Assembly (NCBI RefSeq): GCF_050871315.1
Contig: NZ_JBJLRE010000021.1
From: Kineococcus gynurae
GTDB taxonomy: Bacteria > Actinomycetota > Actinomycetes > Actinomycetales > Kineococcaceae
DNA length: 64,000 bases
Direction: 5' to 3' (one strand)
Made by a program: the position numbers and the translations under genes. Below the pieces are notes generated by a model. That model was not told where the DNA came from. It saw only the letters and a program-made list of their open reading frames with translations, and did not search any database. Shown here one piece after another: positions 24,486-33,358 of the stretch (the stretch's first letter is position 1; every line of letters begins with the position of its first letter).

Positions 24486-25351
24486 AACTCCTCAGCCTGA
24501 ACGCCGCCTCCGGGCGCGACATCCGCTCCGGGCGGATCGGGGCCGCCGGCAGCGCCGCCCTGGCCGCCGCGGTGGCCGAGGTGGTCGCCCGCGAGGACGT
24601 CGACGTGGTGGCGCTGCAGGAGATCGACCGTCACCTGCCCCGCTCGGGCGACCGGCACCAGGCGCACGACATCGCCGCGGCCCTGCGCGAGGCCACCGGC
24701 CGGGACTTCCACGCCCACTTCACGGCGGCCGTCCTCGGCACCCCCGGCACGTCGTCGGCGCGACCGGCCCCGCCGAGGCCCGCGGCCGGCCCCGCCGATC
24801 CCGAGCCCGGGGGGTACGGGATCGCGCTGCTCAGCGCGCTGCCGGTGCTCGACGTCCGCGAGCTCCTGATGGCGGCGAGCAGCCGCTCGATGCCGGCCCT
24901 GCTGGCCAACGAGGGCAGCCCGCACCGCCTGGTCACCATCCCCGACGAGCAGCGGGCGGCCGTCGTGGCCGTCCTGGACAGCGCCGCGGGACCGGTCACC
25001 GTCGTCGTCACGCACCTCTCCTTCGTGGTGCCCCGCTCCATCCGCCAGGCCCGCCGGCTGCGGGCCGAGCTGGCCGACCTCCCACGACCCCTCGTCCTGG
25101 CCGGGGACCTGAACCAGCCCCCCTTCCTGGTCCGACGGGTCCTGCCCTGGACGCCGCTGGCGCGGGGGGCGACGTTCCCCTCGCCCGCGCCCCGGATCCA
25201 GCTGGACCACGTCCTGCTGGACGCGCCCGACCTCGACGTCACCCTCCCCCCGGCGCAGATCCTGCGGGTGGGTGGCAGCGACCACCGGGGGTTGCTGGTC
25301 GAGGTGCCGCTCAGCCCGTCCCCGTCCCCGCCGCCTCGGGCAGGTCGGTGA
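24482..25351 (+). CDS. Endonuclease/exonuclease/phosphatase (EEP) family hydrolase
   Basis: This 289-residue protein shows the EEP signature in order: LLSLNAASGRD, VVALQEIDRH (metal-binding Glu), GIALLSALPV, VVTHLSFVVP (His), LAGDLNQPP (Asp/Asn) and VGGSDHRGLLVEV (catalytic Asp-His). The substrate could be nucleic acid, a phosphodiester or a phospholipid head group; nothing here decides. No signal peptide. GTGA overlap with the phosphotransferase gene indicates coupling. Its last 41 nt overlap the 3' end of adnB on the other strand. Confidence 0.88.
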   Translation: MKLLSLNAASGRDIRSGRIGAAGSAALAAAVAEVVAREDVDVVALQEIDRHLPRSGDRHQAHDIAAALREATGRDFHAHFTAAVLGTPGTSSARPAPPRPAAGPADPEPGGYGIALLSALPVLDVRELLMAASSRSMPALLANEGSPHRLVTIPDEQRAAVVAVLDSAAGPVTVVVTHLSFVVPRSIRQARRLRAELADLPRPLVLAGDLNQPPFLVRRVLPWTPLARGATFPSPAPRIQLDHVLLDAPDLDVTLPPAQILRVGGSDHRGLLVEVPLSPSPSPPPRAGR

Positions 25352-28300
25352 CCAGCCGCTCGAGGTCGGCCGCGGTGTGCAGGTCGACCGGCCGGACCGT
25401 CTCCCCCGTCGAGGCGTAGAAGAACGCGGCCGACACGTCCTCCAGGGGCACGCCGCGCCAGCGCGACCACGCCAGGCGGTAGACGGCCAGCTGCACGTCG
25501 CGAGCCCGCCGCGCCCGGCCGGTGGGGGGCCGCCCGGTCTTCCAGTCGACGACGTCATGGCGGACGCGCCCGTGCGGCCCGTCCGGCGCGGTGAAGACGG
25601 CGTCGATCCGGCCCCGCACGACGAGGCCGGCCACCGGCGTCTCGACCGACACCTCGACCATCAGCGGGTCCCGCGACGCCCACGGCGAGGCCAGGAAGTT
25701 CCGCTGCAGCGCAGCGAGTTCGTCGTCGTTCTCGGCCGTCTCGTCGGCCGCGCCCGGCAGGTCGTCGAGGTCCATGAGCCGTCCCGCCGTGAACCGCTGC
25801 TCCAGCCACGCGTGGAACGCGGTCCCCCGGCGGGTCGAGGCCCGGGGCTGCTGCGGCACCGGGCGGCGCAGCTGCAGGGCCAGCGCGGCCGGGTCCTCGG
25901 CCAGCGCCACCAGCCGCGACGCGGACAGGTGCGCGGGCAGCTCGACGCGGGGCGCGGACGCCCCGGCGGACCGCTCGGCCAGCAGCAACCGCACCTGCTC
26001 CCGCCACTCGGCGACCTCGGCCTCCGCCCCCTCGGGCAGTTCCCGACCCGCGCCCTCCGGCCCGGCGAGGACCGCCGCCCGGACCCGGGCCGCGCCCGCG
26101 TCGACGTCCTCGCGGCGGGCGGCCAGCGGGTCGACCGGCCAGGGCACCCGGACCGCCTCGGCGGTGCGCGGGTTGACCTCCCCCGCCTCCGGCGGCGGGG
26201 CACCGGGCAGCTGGACGAGGCCGGGGACGCGCCCCTCGTCGGCCGCGGCCAGCAGCTCGGTCAGGAACCGGGAGCGCACCCGCGGCTTGGTGGCGTCGTC
26301 CCACCAGGCCCCGGAGAGCAGCAGTTCGGTCTTGGCCCGGGTGAAGGCGACGTAGGCGAGGCGGCGCTCCTCGGCCATCTCGTGGTCACCGCAGGCCTCC
26401 CGGAAGCGGACGCGCGCCTCGTCGAGCTCCTTCTGCGTCCCGGCCCCGACCACGTCCCACTGCGGCAGGTGGGCGCCGTCCCCCCGCAGCGGGTAGGGCA
26501 GCACGCCGATGCCGCCCGGTCCGCCCAGCCAGCCCGACGCGGTGTCCCCGCCGGCCGGGAAAGTCCCCTCCACCAGCCCGGGGACGGCGACGACGTCCCA
26601 CTCCAGACCCTTGCTCGCGTGGACGGTGAGCAGCTGCACGGCCTCGCTGGAGACGTCGGCCGCGCCCGGCTCCAGCCCGCGCTCACGGACCTCGGCCGCC
26701 TCCAGCCAGGACAGGAACCCGCCCAGGGTGGGCCGGCGGGAGGAGGCGGCGAACCCGGCGGCCGCGTCGGCGAGGGCGTCGAGGTTGGCCCGGTCGAGGG
26801 CGGGGCGGGCGCCGGGCCGGGCGGCCACCTCGATGTCGAGCAGCAGCGCCCGTTCGACCTCCCCGACCAGGTCGGCGACCCCGAGGGAGCTCGTGCGCGA
26901 CCGCAACCGGCGCAGCAGCTGAGCCAGCCGGCCCGCCCGCTCCCGGGCCTCGGGGCCCAGCCCGAGCCCCTCGGCGTCGCGCCACCCGGGCGGGGGCAGC
27001 TCGTCCAGCGCCTCGACCAGGCTGACCGACTCGACCTCGTCGGGGGCGACGACCAGGTCGTCGGGGGCGGGGTCGACCAGCGTCGGGGCCAGCCGCCGCC
27101 GGTGCACGGCGCGCGCCCACGACCCCAGGGCCACGAGGTCGCGGGCGCCCAGCCGGCACCGGGCCCCGGTCAGCAGCCGGGCGAGCTGGTCACCGCGGCC
27201 CGGGTCGTGCAGGACGTGCAGCGTCGCGACGACGTCGACCACCTCGGGGGTGGAGAGCAGGCCGCCGAGCCCCACGACCTGGACCGGCAACCCGGCCTCG
27301 CGCAGCGCGCGGTGCAGCACCACGAAGGAGCTGCGGCGCCGGCAGAGCACCGCCGCGGTCCGTCGCGTCGCGGCCGGGTCGAGCGCCAGCCGGGCGGTGT
27401 CGGCCCGCCACACCTCGGCGATGCGGGCCGCGACCTCGGCGGCCTCCTCCTCGACCGTCGCGGCGAAGGAGGTGCGCACCCGGCCGGGACCGGCCCCGGG
27501 ACGGGCGACCAACCGCCCGACGGTGGCCCCCTCGGCCCGGGCGCTCAACGGCTCGGCCACGACGTTGGCCGCGGCCAGCACCGCCTCGTCGTTGCGCCAG
27601 CTCGTGGCCAGCGGCGCCACGGCCGCGGGCGTGTCGTCGACGCGGCGGAACCGCGCCGGGAACCCGGCCAGGTTGCCCGCGCTGGCCCCCCGCCAGCCGT
27701 AGATGGACTGGTGCGGGTCCCCCACCGCGGTGACCGGGTGCCCGCCGCCAAACAGGGCCCGCAGCAGCGCCAGCTGGGCGTAGCTCGTGTCCTGGTACTC
27801 GTCGAGGAGCACGACGCGGTGCCGGGACCGCTCGAGGGCCCCGACCGCCGGGACCTCGCGGGCCAGCCGGGCGGCCAGCTGGACCTGGTCGCCGAAGTCG
27901 AGCTGGTCGGCCTCCCGCTTGCGCGCGCCGTACTCGGCGAGCAGCGGCAGCAGGGACCGGCGGGCCCGCAGACCCGTGAGCACCTTCTTGACCTCGGCGT
28001 ACGGGTCGCCGGGGACGTGCGCCCCGAGCTTGCGGACCGCCTTGTCGTCGCGGGGCAACCGGGTGATGCGGCCGGTCAGGTCGGTGACGAGGTCGTCGAT
28101 CCGGGCCGGGTCGGTGAGGTGCTCCGCGCACTCCCCGGCCGCCTGCAGGATCGCGGTGGCCAGCGTCCCCGCGGTGATCTCGACGTCGGGGAGGTCCCCC
28201 CGCCAGCGTTCGACGATCTCGGTGGCGAGCTGCCAGGACCCGGCGTCGGAGAGCACGGTCGAGGCCGGTTCGACCCCGATCCGCAGCCCGTGGTCGGTCA

Positions 28301-28691
28301 CCAGGGAGGCCGCGTAGGCGTGGTAGGTCGAGACGACCGGGTCGCCCTCGCCGATCCCGGCCTCCTGGCCGGGACCGGCCTCGTCACCGGGGCCGGCCAG
28401 GCCCAGCGCGCGCAGGCCGCGCAACCGGCGCCGGACCCGCTCGGCGAGCTCTCCGGCGGCCTTGCGGGTGAAGGTCAGGCCGAGCACGTCCTCGGGGGCG
28501 ACGAGCTGGTTCGCGACCAGCCACACCACCCGCGAGGACATGGTCTCGGTCTTGCCCGACCCGGCCCCCGCGACCACGAGCATCGGCTCGACGGGCGCCT
28601 CGATGATGCGGACCTGCTCCGGCGTCGGGGCGGGGCGCCCCAGCCGGGCGGCGATCTCGGTGGCCCCGATCCAGGGGCCGGAGCCGCTCAC
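25311..28691 (-). CDS. adnB: AdnB-like helicase-nuclease subunit
   Basis: A 1126-residue protein combining a UvrD-like motor and a RecB-like nuclease. Walker A is VVAGAGSGKTETMSSR near residue 40. VVLLDEYQDTSYAQLALL is Walker B, GDPHQSIYGWRGA and TVHASKGLEWD are later motor motifs, and RRLAYVAFTRAKTELL is motif VI. The nuclease segment is VVRGRIDAVF...DVVDWKTGRPP, then QLAVYRLAW. AdnAB resects double-strand breaks in actinobacteria lacking RecBCD, and AdnB is its main motor. The GTG start overlaps the adnA stop as GTGA, so equal subunit synthesis is likely. The motor is intact, unlike that of AdnA here. Confidence 0.94.
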   Translation of the reverse strand: MSGSGPWIGATEIAARLGRPAPTPEQVRIIEAPVEPMLVVAGAGSGKTETMSSRVVWLVANQLVAPEDVLGLTFTRKAAGELAERVRRRLRGLRALGLAGPGDEAGPGQEAGIGEGDPVVSTYHAYAASLVTDHGLRIGVEPASTVLSDAGSWQLATEIVERWRGDLPDVEITAGTLATAILQAAGECAEHLTDPARIDDLVTDLTGRITRLPRDDKAVRKLGAHVPGDPYAEVKKVLTGLRARRSLLPLLAEYGARKREADQLDFGDQVQLAARLAREVPAVGALERSRHRVVLLDEYQDTSYAQLALLRALFGGGHPVTAVGDPHQSIYGWRGASAGNLAGFPARFRRVDDTPAAVAPLATSWRNDEAVLAAANVVAEPLSARAEGATVGRLVARPGAGPGRVRTSFAATVEEEAAEVAARIAEVWRADTARLALDPAATRRTAAVLCRRRSSFVVLHRALREAGLPVQVVGLGGLLSTPEVVDVVATLHVLHDPGRGDQLARLLTGARCRLGARDLVALGSWARAVHRRRLAPTLVDPAPDDLVVAPDEVESVSLVEALDELPPPGWRDAEGLGLGPEARERAGRLAQLLRRLRSRTSSLGVADLVGEVERALLLDIEVAARPGARPALDRANLDALADAAAGFAASSRRPTLGGFLSWLEAAEVRERGLEPGAADVSSEAVQLLTVHASKGLEWDVVAVPGLVEGTFPAGGDTASGWLGGPGGIGVLPYPLRGDGAHLPQWDVVGAGTQKELDEARVRFREACGDHEMAEERRLAYVAFTRAKTELLLSGAWWDDATKPRVRSRFLTELLAAADEGRVPGLVQLPGAPPPEAGEVNPRTAEAVRVPWPVDPLAARREDVDAGAARVRAAVLAGPEGAGRELPEGAEAEVAEWREQVRLLLAERSAGASAPRVELPAHLSASRLVALAEDPAALALQLRRPVPQQPRASTRRGTAFHAWLEQRFTAGRLMDLDDLPGAADETAENDDELAALQRNFLASPWASRDPLMVEVSVETPVAGLVVRGRIDAVFTAPDGPHGRVRHDVVDWKTGRPPTGRARRARDVQLAVYRLAWSRWRGVPLEDVSAAFFYASTGETVRPVDLHTAADLERLVTDLPEAAGTGTG

Positions 28692-31600
28692 GCCGGCCCT
28701 CCCTCGTCGGCGGTCCCGTCCGCGCACACGCTGCGCCCGGCGTCGTGGGCGGGGCAGCTGGTGACGACCGGGCAGTAGCCGCAGTGCTTGCCGACGACCG
28801 CCTCGAACTCCGCCGCGGCCATGCCGTCGGCCGCGCGGGCCAGCAGCTCGGCCGCCCAGCCCGGCTCCTCGTCGTCGGCCGGTGGCGGCTGCCGCTGCAC
28901 CTTCACCGACTTCTGCGACCCGCCCAGCTGCACGAGGGCCGCGCCGCCCGTGACCCGCGGGCCCGTCCCGTCCGGGCCCGCGAACCCCCCGTGCTCGGCG
29001 GCGACCTGGTACACCCCCAGCTGCGCGGTGCGGGCGAGGTCGGCGTCCTTGGGCGGGGTCTTGCCGGTCTTGAGGTCGACGACGACCGCCCGCCCCAGGG
29101 CGTCCACCTCGAGCCGGTCCACCCGCCCCCGGACCCGGGCCCGGCCGACGACGACGTCGACGGCCTGCTCGACCGCGGACAGGGTCCGGCCCTCGGCCCG
29201 GCTCTCGCGCTCGTACTCGGCCAGCTTGTCCAGCATGCGCTCGGCCCGTTGCCGCTCGCGGTCGGCCACCCAGCCCGCGGGCAGGCCGAGGCTCGGCCAG
29301 AGCCGGTCGAGACGGGCGCGCAGCTCGTGCGCCCCGGCCCCGGGCAGCTCGGCCGCGATCTGGTGGACGAGGTTGCCGAGCGACTGCTTGGCGCTGTCCC
29401 CCGGTCGGGCCCCCGCCGTGTCCAGCAGCCAGCGCAGCCCGCAGCGTTCGAAGCTCTCCACCCGGGACGGGGAGACGCTGACCAGCTCCCCCGGTGCGCG
29501 CAGCGGGTCCGCGCTGCTCGGCGCGGGCACACCGAACCAGTCGAGGGGGTCCGCACCGGGCACCCCGGCCGCGGCCAACCGGGCCAGCTCGCGGGCCGCC
29601 GCCTCCTGCCGCGCTGCGGTCTCCGCCCCGGCCGGGGCGCAGACGACCTGGCGCAGACGGGCGACCAGAGCCCCCAGACCGACGCTGCGGGGGACGGGGA
29701 CGGTGGGCCGCTCCTCGTCCTCGGCGGCGCCGCGCGGGTCGACCAGGTCCAGCAGGGCCGAGGGCCGCTCGTCCTCGTCGCGGACCGCGGTTACCACGAG
29801 CTCGCGGCGGGCCCGGGAGACGGCCACGTGGAAGTAGCGCAGCTCGTCGTCGAGCACCGCCCGCCGGGCCGCCCGCAGCCGCACCTCGGCGGTCTCCTCG
29901 TGGCGCCCCTCCAGGACGTCCACGAGGTCGACGGCGCCGAGCAGGGAGCCCCGCAGGCGCAGGTCGGGCCACACCCCCTCCTGCACCCCGGCGACCACCA
30001 CGACGTCCCACTCCCGACCGGCCGCGCCCTGCGGGGTGGTCAGGGTGACCGCGCCGGTGTCGGGGGCCCGGTCGGCCAGCGTGTCCGAGGGGACCTCGGC
30101 CGAGGTCATCTCCCGGTGGAAGCGGAGCGCGCCGGCGGGTCCCGGGAACCGGTCGGTGAACCGCCCGGCCGCCTCGAAGAGGGCGAGCACGGCGTCGAGG
30201 TCCCGGTCGGCGCGGGCGCCCTCGGACCCACCCGCGAGCGCCGCGCGCTGCCAGCGCGGTCCCAGACCGGAGGCGGCCCACAGCGCCCAGAGGACCGCCT
30301 CGGCCGAGTCCTCCGAGGTCTCGGCCAGGGCGGCCCGTCCGGCGTCCAGCACGGCCCGGACGCGTCGGGCGGGGGCGAGCGGGTCGGCGGCCGGACCGGG
30401 CACCTCGTCGGGGGCGGCCAGCCGGGCCACGTCCGGGTCGCCCCCCGCCGGGTCGGCGACCAGGCAGCGGGCCAGGACCTCGTCGCTGCTGCGCCCACCG
30501 CCCGCGGCGAGCTCTGCGCGGCGCAGCTCCTGGCGCAGCCGGCGGAGGGCGACGACGTCGGCCCCGCCCAGGGGCGAGGTGACGAGGTCGCGGGCCCGGT
30601 CCGGGCTCATCCCCTCCGTCTCCCCCGGGCCCGACCCGCCCGCACCGGTCACGGCCAGCACGACCCCGAGCGCCCCGAGCAGCGGCGCGACGGCCGGCTC
30701 GTCGCGCAGCGGAACCTCGGCCAGGGGCACGTTCAGCGGGACGCCCGCCGCGGGCAGGGCCCGCCGCAACGCCGCGGTCGCGCCCGCCGACCGCACGACG
30801 ATCGCCATCTCCGACCAGGGCACCCCGTCCAGCAGGTGGCGCCGGCGCAACCGCTGCGCGATCCAGGCCGCCTCCTGGGTCACCGAGGCGAGGACGACCA
30901 CGTCGACCCCGGCGGCGGTGGAGGAGCCGGGGGCGGTGGGGACCGCCGGCACCGCCCGCCGGCGGGCGACCCCGCCCAGGGCCCCGATGCGCCCCGCCAC
31001 CCGGGTCGAGACGGCCCGCAGCGGCTCCGGCTGCCGCCAGGAGGTCCCGAGCACGACCTCCTCGGCCGGTCCGCCCCCGGGCCGGGGGAAGGCGGCCGCC
31101 AACCCGGCCGCGGTCGCGGCGTCGGCCCCCCGGAAGCCCTGGGTCACCGAGTCCGGGTCGCTGGTCAGGAGCAGGTCACGACCACCGGCCACGACCTGCA
31201 GCAGCTCGACCCCCGCCGCGGGCAGCTCGTGGGCGTCGTCGACGACGACCAGGGCGAAGCGCGCCCGTTCCGCGGACAGCAGCTCCGGGTCCTCACGCAG
31301 GGCCTCGACCGCCGTCCGGACGACCCCCGCCGGGTCGTAGGCGTCGGCGGCCCGACCGAGGAGGTTCACCTGCTGGTACTCGCGCAGCAGCTCCGCGGCC
31401 GCGACCCACTCGGGACGGCCGTGCCGACGACCGAGCTCGGCGAGCGCCGGGGGCTCCAGACCCCGCTCGACGGCCCGCATCAGGAGGTCGCGGGCCTCGT
31501 TGCGGAAACTGCGCAGCACCCAGGACGCCCGCGGCACCGAGGGGGGCCACGGCGGTGCGTGCAGGACCCGTCCCAGCAGCTCCAGCAGGTCGTCCGGGCC

Positions 31601-32071
31601 GTCGTCGGGCTCCGCGTCGGCGGCCTCGGCGTGGGCGGCCAGCAGCTCGGCCAGGATCGAGTCCTGCTCGGCGCCGGAGATCAGCCGCGGCGGGGGCAGC
31701 TCGTCGCGCACGTGCACGCGGCGCAGCACCTCGAAGGCGTAGGACTGCACGGTCCGGGCGGCCGGGCGACCCGTGGTCCGGGCCAGGCGCGCGGACAACG
31801 CGTCCCGCAGCGCGTCCGCGGCCAGCCGGGTCGGGGCCAGGGCCAGGACGGCGTCGGGGTCCAGGCCGGCGTCGACGCGGGCCGCGACCAGCTCGCGCAG
31901 CACCAGGCTCCGCCCCGTGCCGGGGGCCCCGAGGACGACGACGGGTCCGCTGCCCGCGGGCCGCCCGACCACCCTCCGCTGGTCGGCGTCGAGGGTCCAC
32001 GCGGGCCGGCCCCGGCGCGGGGCCCGCAGCAGGCGCGGGGCGGGGAGGGTGTCGATCGGCACGTCGGACAT
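28688..32071 (-). CDS. adnA: AdnA-like helicase-nuclease subunit with Fe-S nuclease domain
   Basis: A 1127-residue partner of AdnB. The N-terminal motor has a Walker A-like loop GAPGTGRS in which the invariant Lys is Arg, and a weak Walker B VVVDDAHELPAAG. The C-terminal nuclease carries DALGRAVVVDLKTGKTPP and LGVYQVAAEHGGF. Four Cys (FERC; KHCGYC; SCPAH) are arranged as in AddB/AdnA-type nucleases with a [4Fe-4S] cluster that closes the fold. The motor is therefore probably a weak or non-catalytic ATPase while the nuclease is active. I prefer the ATG at 32071 with GGAGG upstream to the GTG at 32092, which has no ribosome site. Position corresponds to Rv3202c. Confidence 0.93.
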   Translation of the reverse strand: MSDVPIDTLPAPRLLRAPRRGRPAWTLDADQRRVVGRPAGSGPVVVLGAPGTGRSLVLRELVAARVDAGLDPDAVLALAPTRLAADALRDALSARLARTTGRPAARTVQSYAFEVLRRVHVRDELPPPRLISGAEQDSILAELLAAHAEAADAEPDDGPDDLLELLGRVLHAPPWPPSVPRASWVLRSFRNEARDLLMRAVERGLEPPALAELGRRHGRPEWVAAAELLREYQQVNLLGRAADAYDPAGVVRTAVEALREDPELLSAERARFALVVVDDAHELPAAGVELLQVVAGGRDLLLTSDPDSVTQGFRGADAATAAGLAAAFPRPGGGPAEEVVLGTSWRQPEPLRAVSTRVAGRIGALGGVARRRAVPAVPTAPGSSTAAGVDVVVLASVTQEAAWIAQRLRRRHLLDGVPWSEMAIVVRSAGATAALRRALPAAGVPLNVPLAEVPLRDEPAVAPLLGALGVVLAVTGAGGSGPGETEGMSPDRARDLVTSPLGGADVVALRRLRQELRRAELAAGGGRSSDEVLARCLVADPAGGDPDVARLAAPDEVPGPAADPLAPARRVRAVLDAGRAALAETSEDSAEAVLWALWAASGLGPRWQRAALAGGSEGARADRDLDAVLALFEAAGRFTDRFPGPAGALRFHREMTSAEVPSDTLADRAPDTGAVTLTTPQGAAGREWDVVVVAGVQEGVWPDLRLRGSLLGAVDLVDVLEGRHEETAEVRLRAARRAVLDDELRYFHVAVSRARRELVVTAVRDEDERPSALLDLVDPRGAAEDEERPTVPVPRSVGLGALVARLRQVVCAPAGAETAARQEAAARELARLAAAGVPGADPLDWFGVPAPSSADPLRAPGELVSVSPSRVESFERCGLRWLLDTAGARPGDSAKQSLGNLVHQIAAELPGAGAHELRARLDRLWPSLGLPAGWVADRERQRAERMLDKLAEYERESRAEGRTLSAVEQAVDVVVGRARVRGRVDRLEVDALGRAVVVDLKTGKTPPKDADLARTAQLGVYQVAAEHGGFAGPDGTGPRVTGGAALVQLGGSQKSVKVQRQPPPADDEEPGWAAELLARAADGMAAAEFEAVVGKHCGYCPVVTSCPAHDAGRSVCADGTADEGGPA

Positions 32072-32119
32072 GCCACCACACGCCTCCGACACGAGAGGTG
32101 GCCGCCGGTCCGGGTCGTC

Positions 32120-33013
32120 TCAGCCCGCCAGCCCGAGCTCCTCGACCAGGCGCACCGCCGTCCGCGACGCGTTCAGCGTGTAGAGGTGCAGCACCTCCAC
32201 GCCCTCGTCCAGCAGGCGCCGACCGCTCTCCAGGGCGATCTGCACGCCCTCCTCGCGGAAGGCGTCGCGGTCGTCGATCAACCCCGCCAGACGCTCCCGC
32301 AACCAGGCCGGGTGCTGCCCGCCGGTCAGCCGGTCGCTCACCTCCAGCACGGTGGGGCTGGTCAGCGGCAGCAGGCCCGGCAGGACCGGGACGTCGCCCC
32401 GGCCCGCCGCCACCACCCGGTCGCGCAGCCGGAGGAACTCCTCGACGTCGAAGGTGAGCTGGGCGATGGCGAAGTCGGCCCCGGCCCGCAGCTTGGCGAG
32501 GAGGTGGCGGGTGTCGGTGTCCAGGTCCGGGGACTCGGGGTGCCCGGCCGGGAAGGCCGCCACCCCGACGCTGCGCATGCCCTCGGCCCGGGCCAGCGCC
32601 ACCAGCTCGTCGGCGTGCTCGAGGCCCTCGGGGTGCGCCTCCCAGGGCGCCCCGGGATCCCCGTCGGGGTCGCCGCGCAGGGCCAGCACCTCCCGGACCC
32701 CGGCCCGGGCCAGCGCCCGCAGGACCTCGCGCAGCTCCGCCGTCGACTGCCCGACCGCGGTGAGGTGCGCCAGGGGCAGCACGTCGGTCTCCCGGTGCAA
32801 CCGCCCGGCCAGCTCCACGGTTCCGTCCCGGCTGCCCCCGCCGGCCCCGTAGGTGACCGAGGCGAAGACCGGCCGGAGTTCCTGCAACCGTTGCACCGCA
32901 GCCCATTGCCGCCGGGCCGTGGCCTCGTCGTGGGCGGGTGAGAACTCCACCGAGAACCGCTGTCGGGCCTCGCGCAACCGGGCGCCGAGCCCGGCGTCGT
33001 CCCCGGGGGTCAC
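32120..33013 (-). CDS. metF: Methylenetetrahydrofolate reductase
   Basis: A 297-residue TIM-barrel flavoprotein. FSVEFSPAHDEA (catalytic Glu), FASVTYGAGGGSRDGTVELA (flavin and folate binding), PLAHLTAVG, VLALRGDPDGDP and ADFAIAQLTFDVEEF are MetF landmarks in order. It reduces 5,10-methylene-THF to 5-methyl-THF for methionine synthesis, using FAD and NAD(P)H. The GTG at 33013 overlaps the stop of the upstream alkyltransferase-like gene (GTGA), so start choice is well supported. There is no C-terminal regulatory domain, as usual in bacteria. It precedes adnA with a 48-nt gap, so transcription may continue into the adn genes. Confidence 0.94.
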   Translation of the reverse strand: MTPGDDAGLGARLREARQRFSVEFSPAHDEATARRQWAAVQRLQELRPVFASVTYGAGGGSRDGTVELAGRLHRETDVLPLAHLTAVGQSTAELREVLRALARAGVREVLALRGDPDGDPGAPWEAHPEGLEHADELVALARAEGMRSVGVAAFPAGHPESPDLDTDTRHLLAKLRAGADFAIAQLTFDVEEFLRLRDRVVAAGRGDVPVLPGLLPLTSPTVLEVSDRLTGGQHPAWLRERLAGLIDDRDAFREEGVQIALESGRRLLDEGVEVLHLYTLNASRTAVRLVEELGLAG

Positions 33014-33357
33014 GGCCCCTCCCAGCGGGCCCGGGCCAGGTCGACCCGGACCGCGACGGGGTCGGCGTCGTCGCGACGCAGCGCGACCCCCTCGACCCGC
33101 CAGTGCTCGACGGCCACGGCGGCCAGGCCCGGGGCCGCGCTCCCGTCGGCCCGCAGCACGCGCCACCAGGGCGAACCGGACCCGAAGCGGCGCAGCACGT
33201 TGCCGACGAAGCGCGGACCCCGGTCCCCGAGCAGCTCCCCGACGTCGCCGTAGGTGAGCACCCGGCCCGGCGGGATCGCCTCGACGACGTCGAGCACGTC
33301 CTCGACCCGCTCCGGCAGGCGCGGCGGGTCGGGGGCGGCGGAGGTGGCACCGGGCAT
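33010..33357 (-). CDS. Alkyltransferase-like (ATL/MGMT-fold) protein lacking the active cysteine
   Basis: A 115-residue MGMT-type DNA-binding domain. IPPGRVLTYGDVGELLG is the helix-turn-helix region and GNVLRRFGSGSPWWRVLRADGS the active-site loop. True methyltransferases have PCHR; here the loop is PWWR, so the protein cannot accept an alkyl group. ATL proteins bind O6-alkylguanine and flag it for nucleotide excision repair. The ATG at 33357 follows the stop of the DUF3152 gene by one base, and the stop overlaps metF. Fits the repair-rich neighbourhood (adnAB, uvrD2). Confidence 0.9.
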   Translation of the reverse strand: MPGATSAAPDPPRLPERVEDVLDVVEAIPPGRVLTYGDVGELLGDRGPRFVGNVLRRFGSGSPWWRVLRADGSAAPGLAAVAVEHWRVEGVALRRDDADPVAVRVDLARARWEGP

Positions 33358-33358
33358 C

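Noticed and set aside
25272..32941. Long plus-strand frames of 1168 and 1398 residues opposite adnB and adnA
   Set aside because: Composition (Gly/Arg/Pro/Gln/Leu) and lack of motifs show they are shadows of the AdnAB genes.
33010..33357. Active O6-methylguanine-DNA methyltransferase
   Set aside because: The acceptor cysteine is replaced by Trp (PWWR), so it is alkyltransferase-like only.
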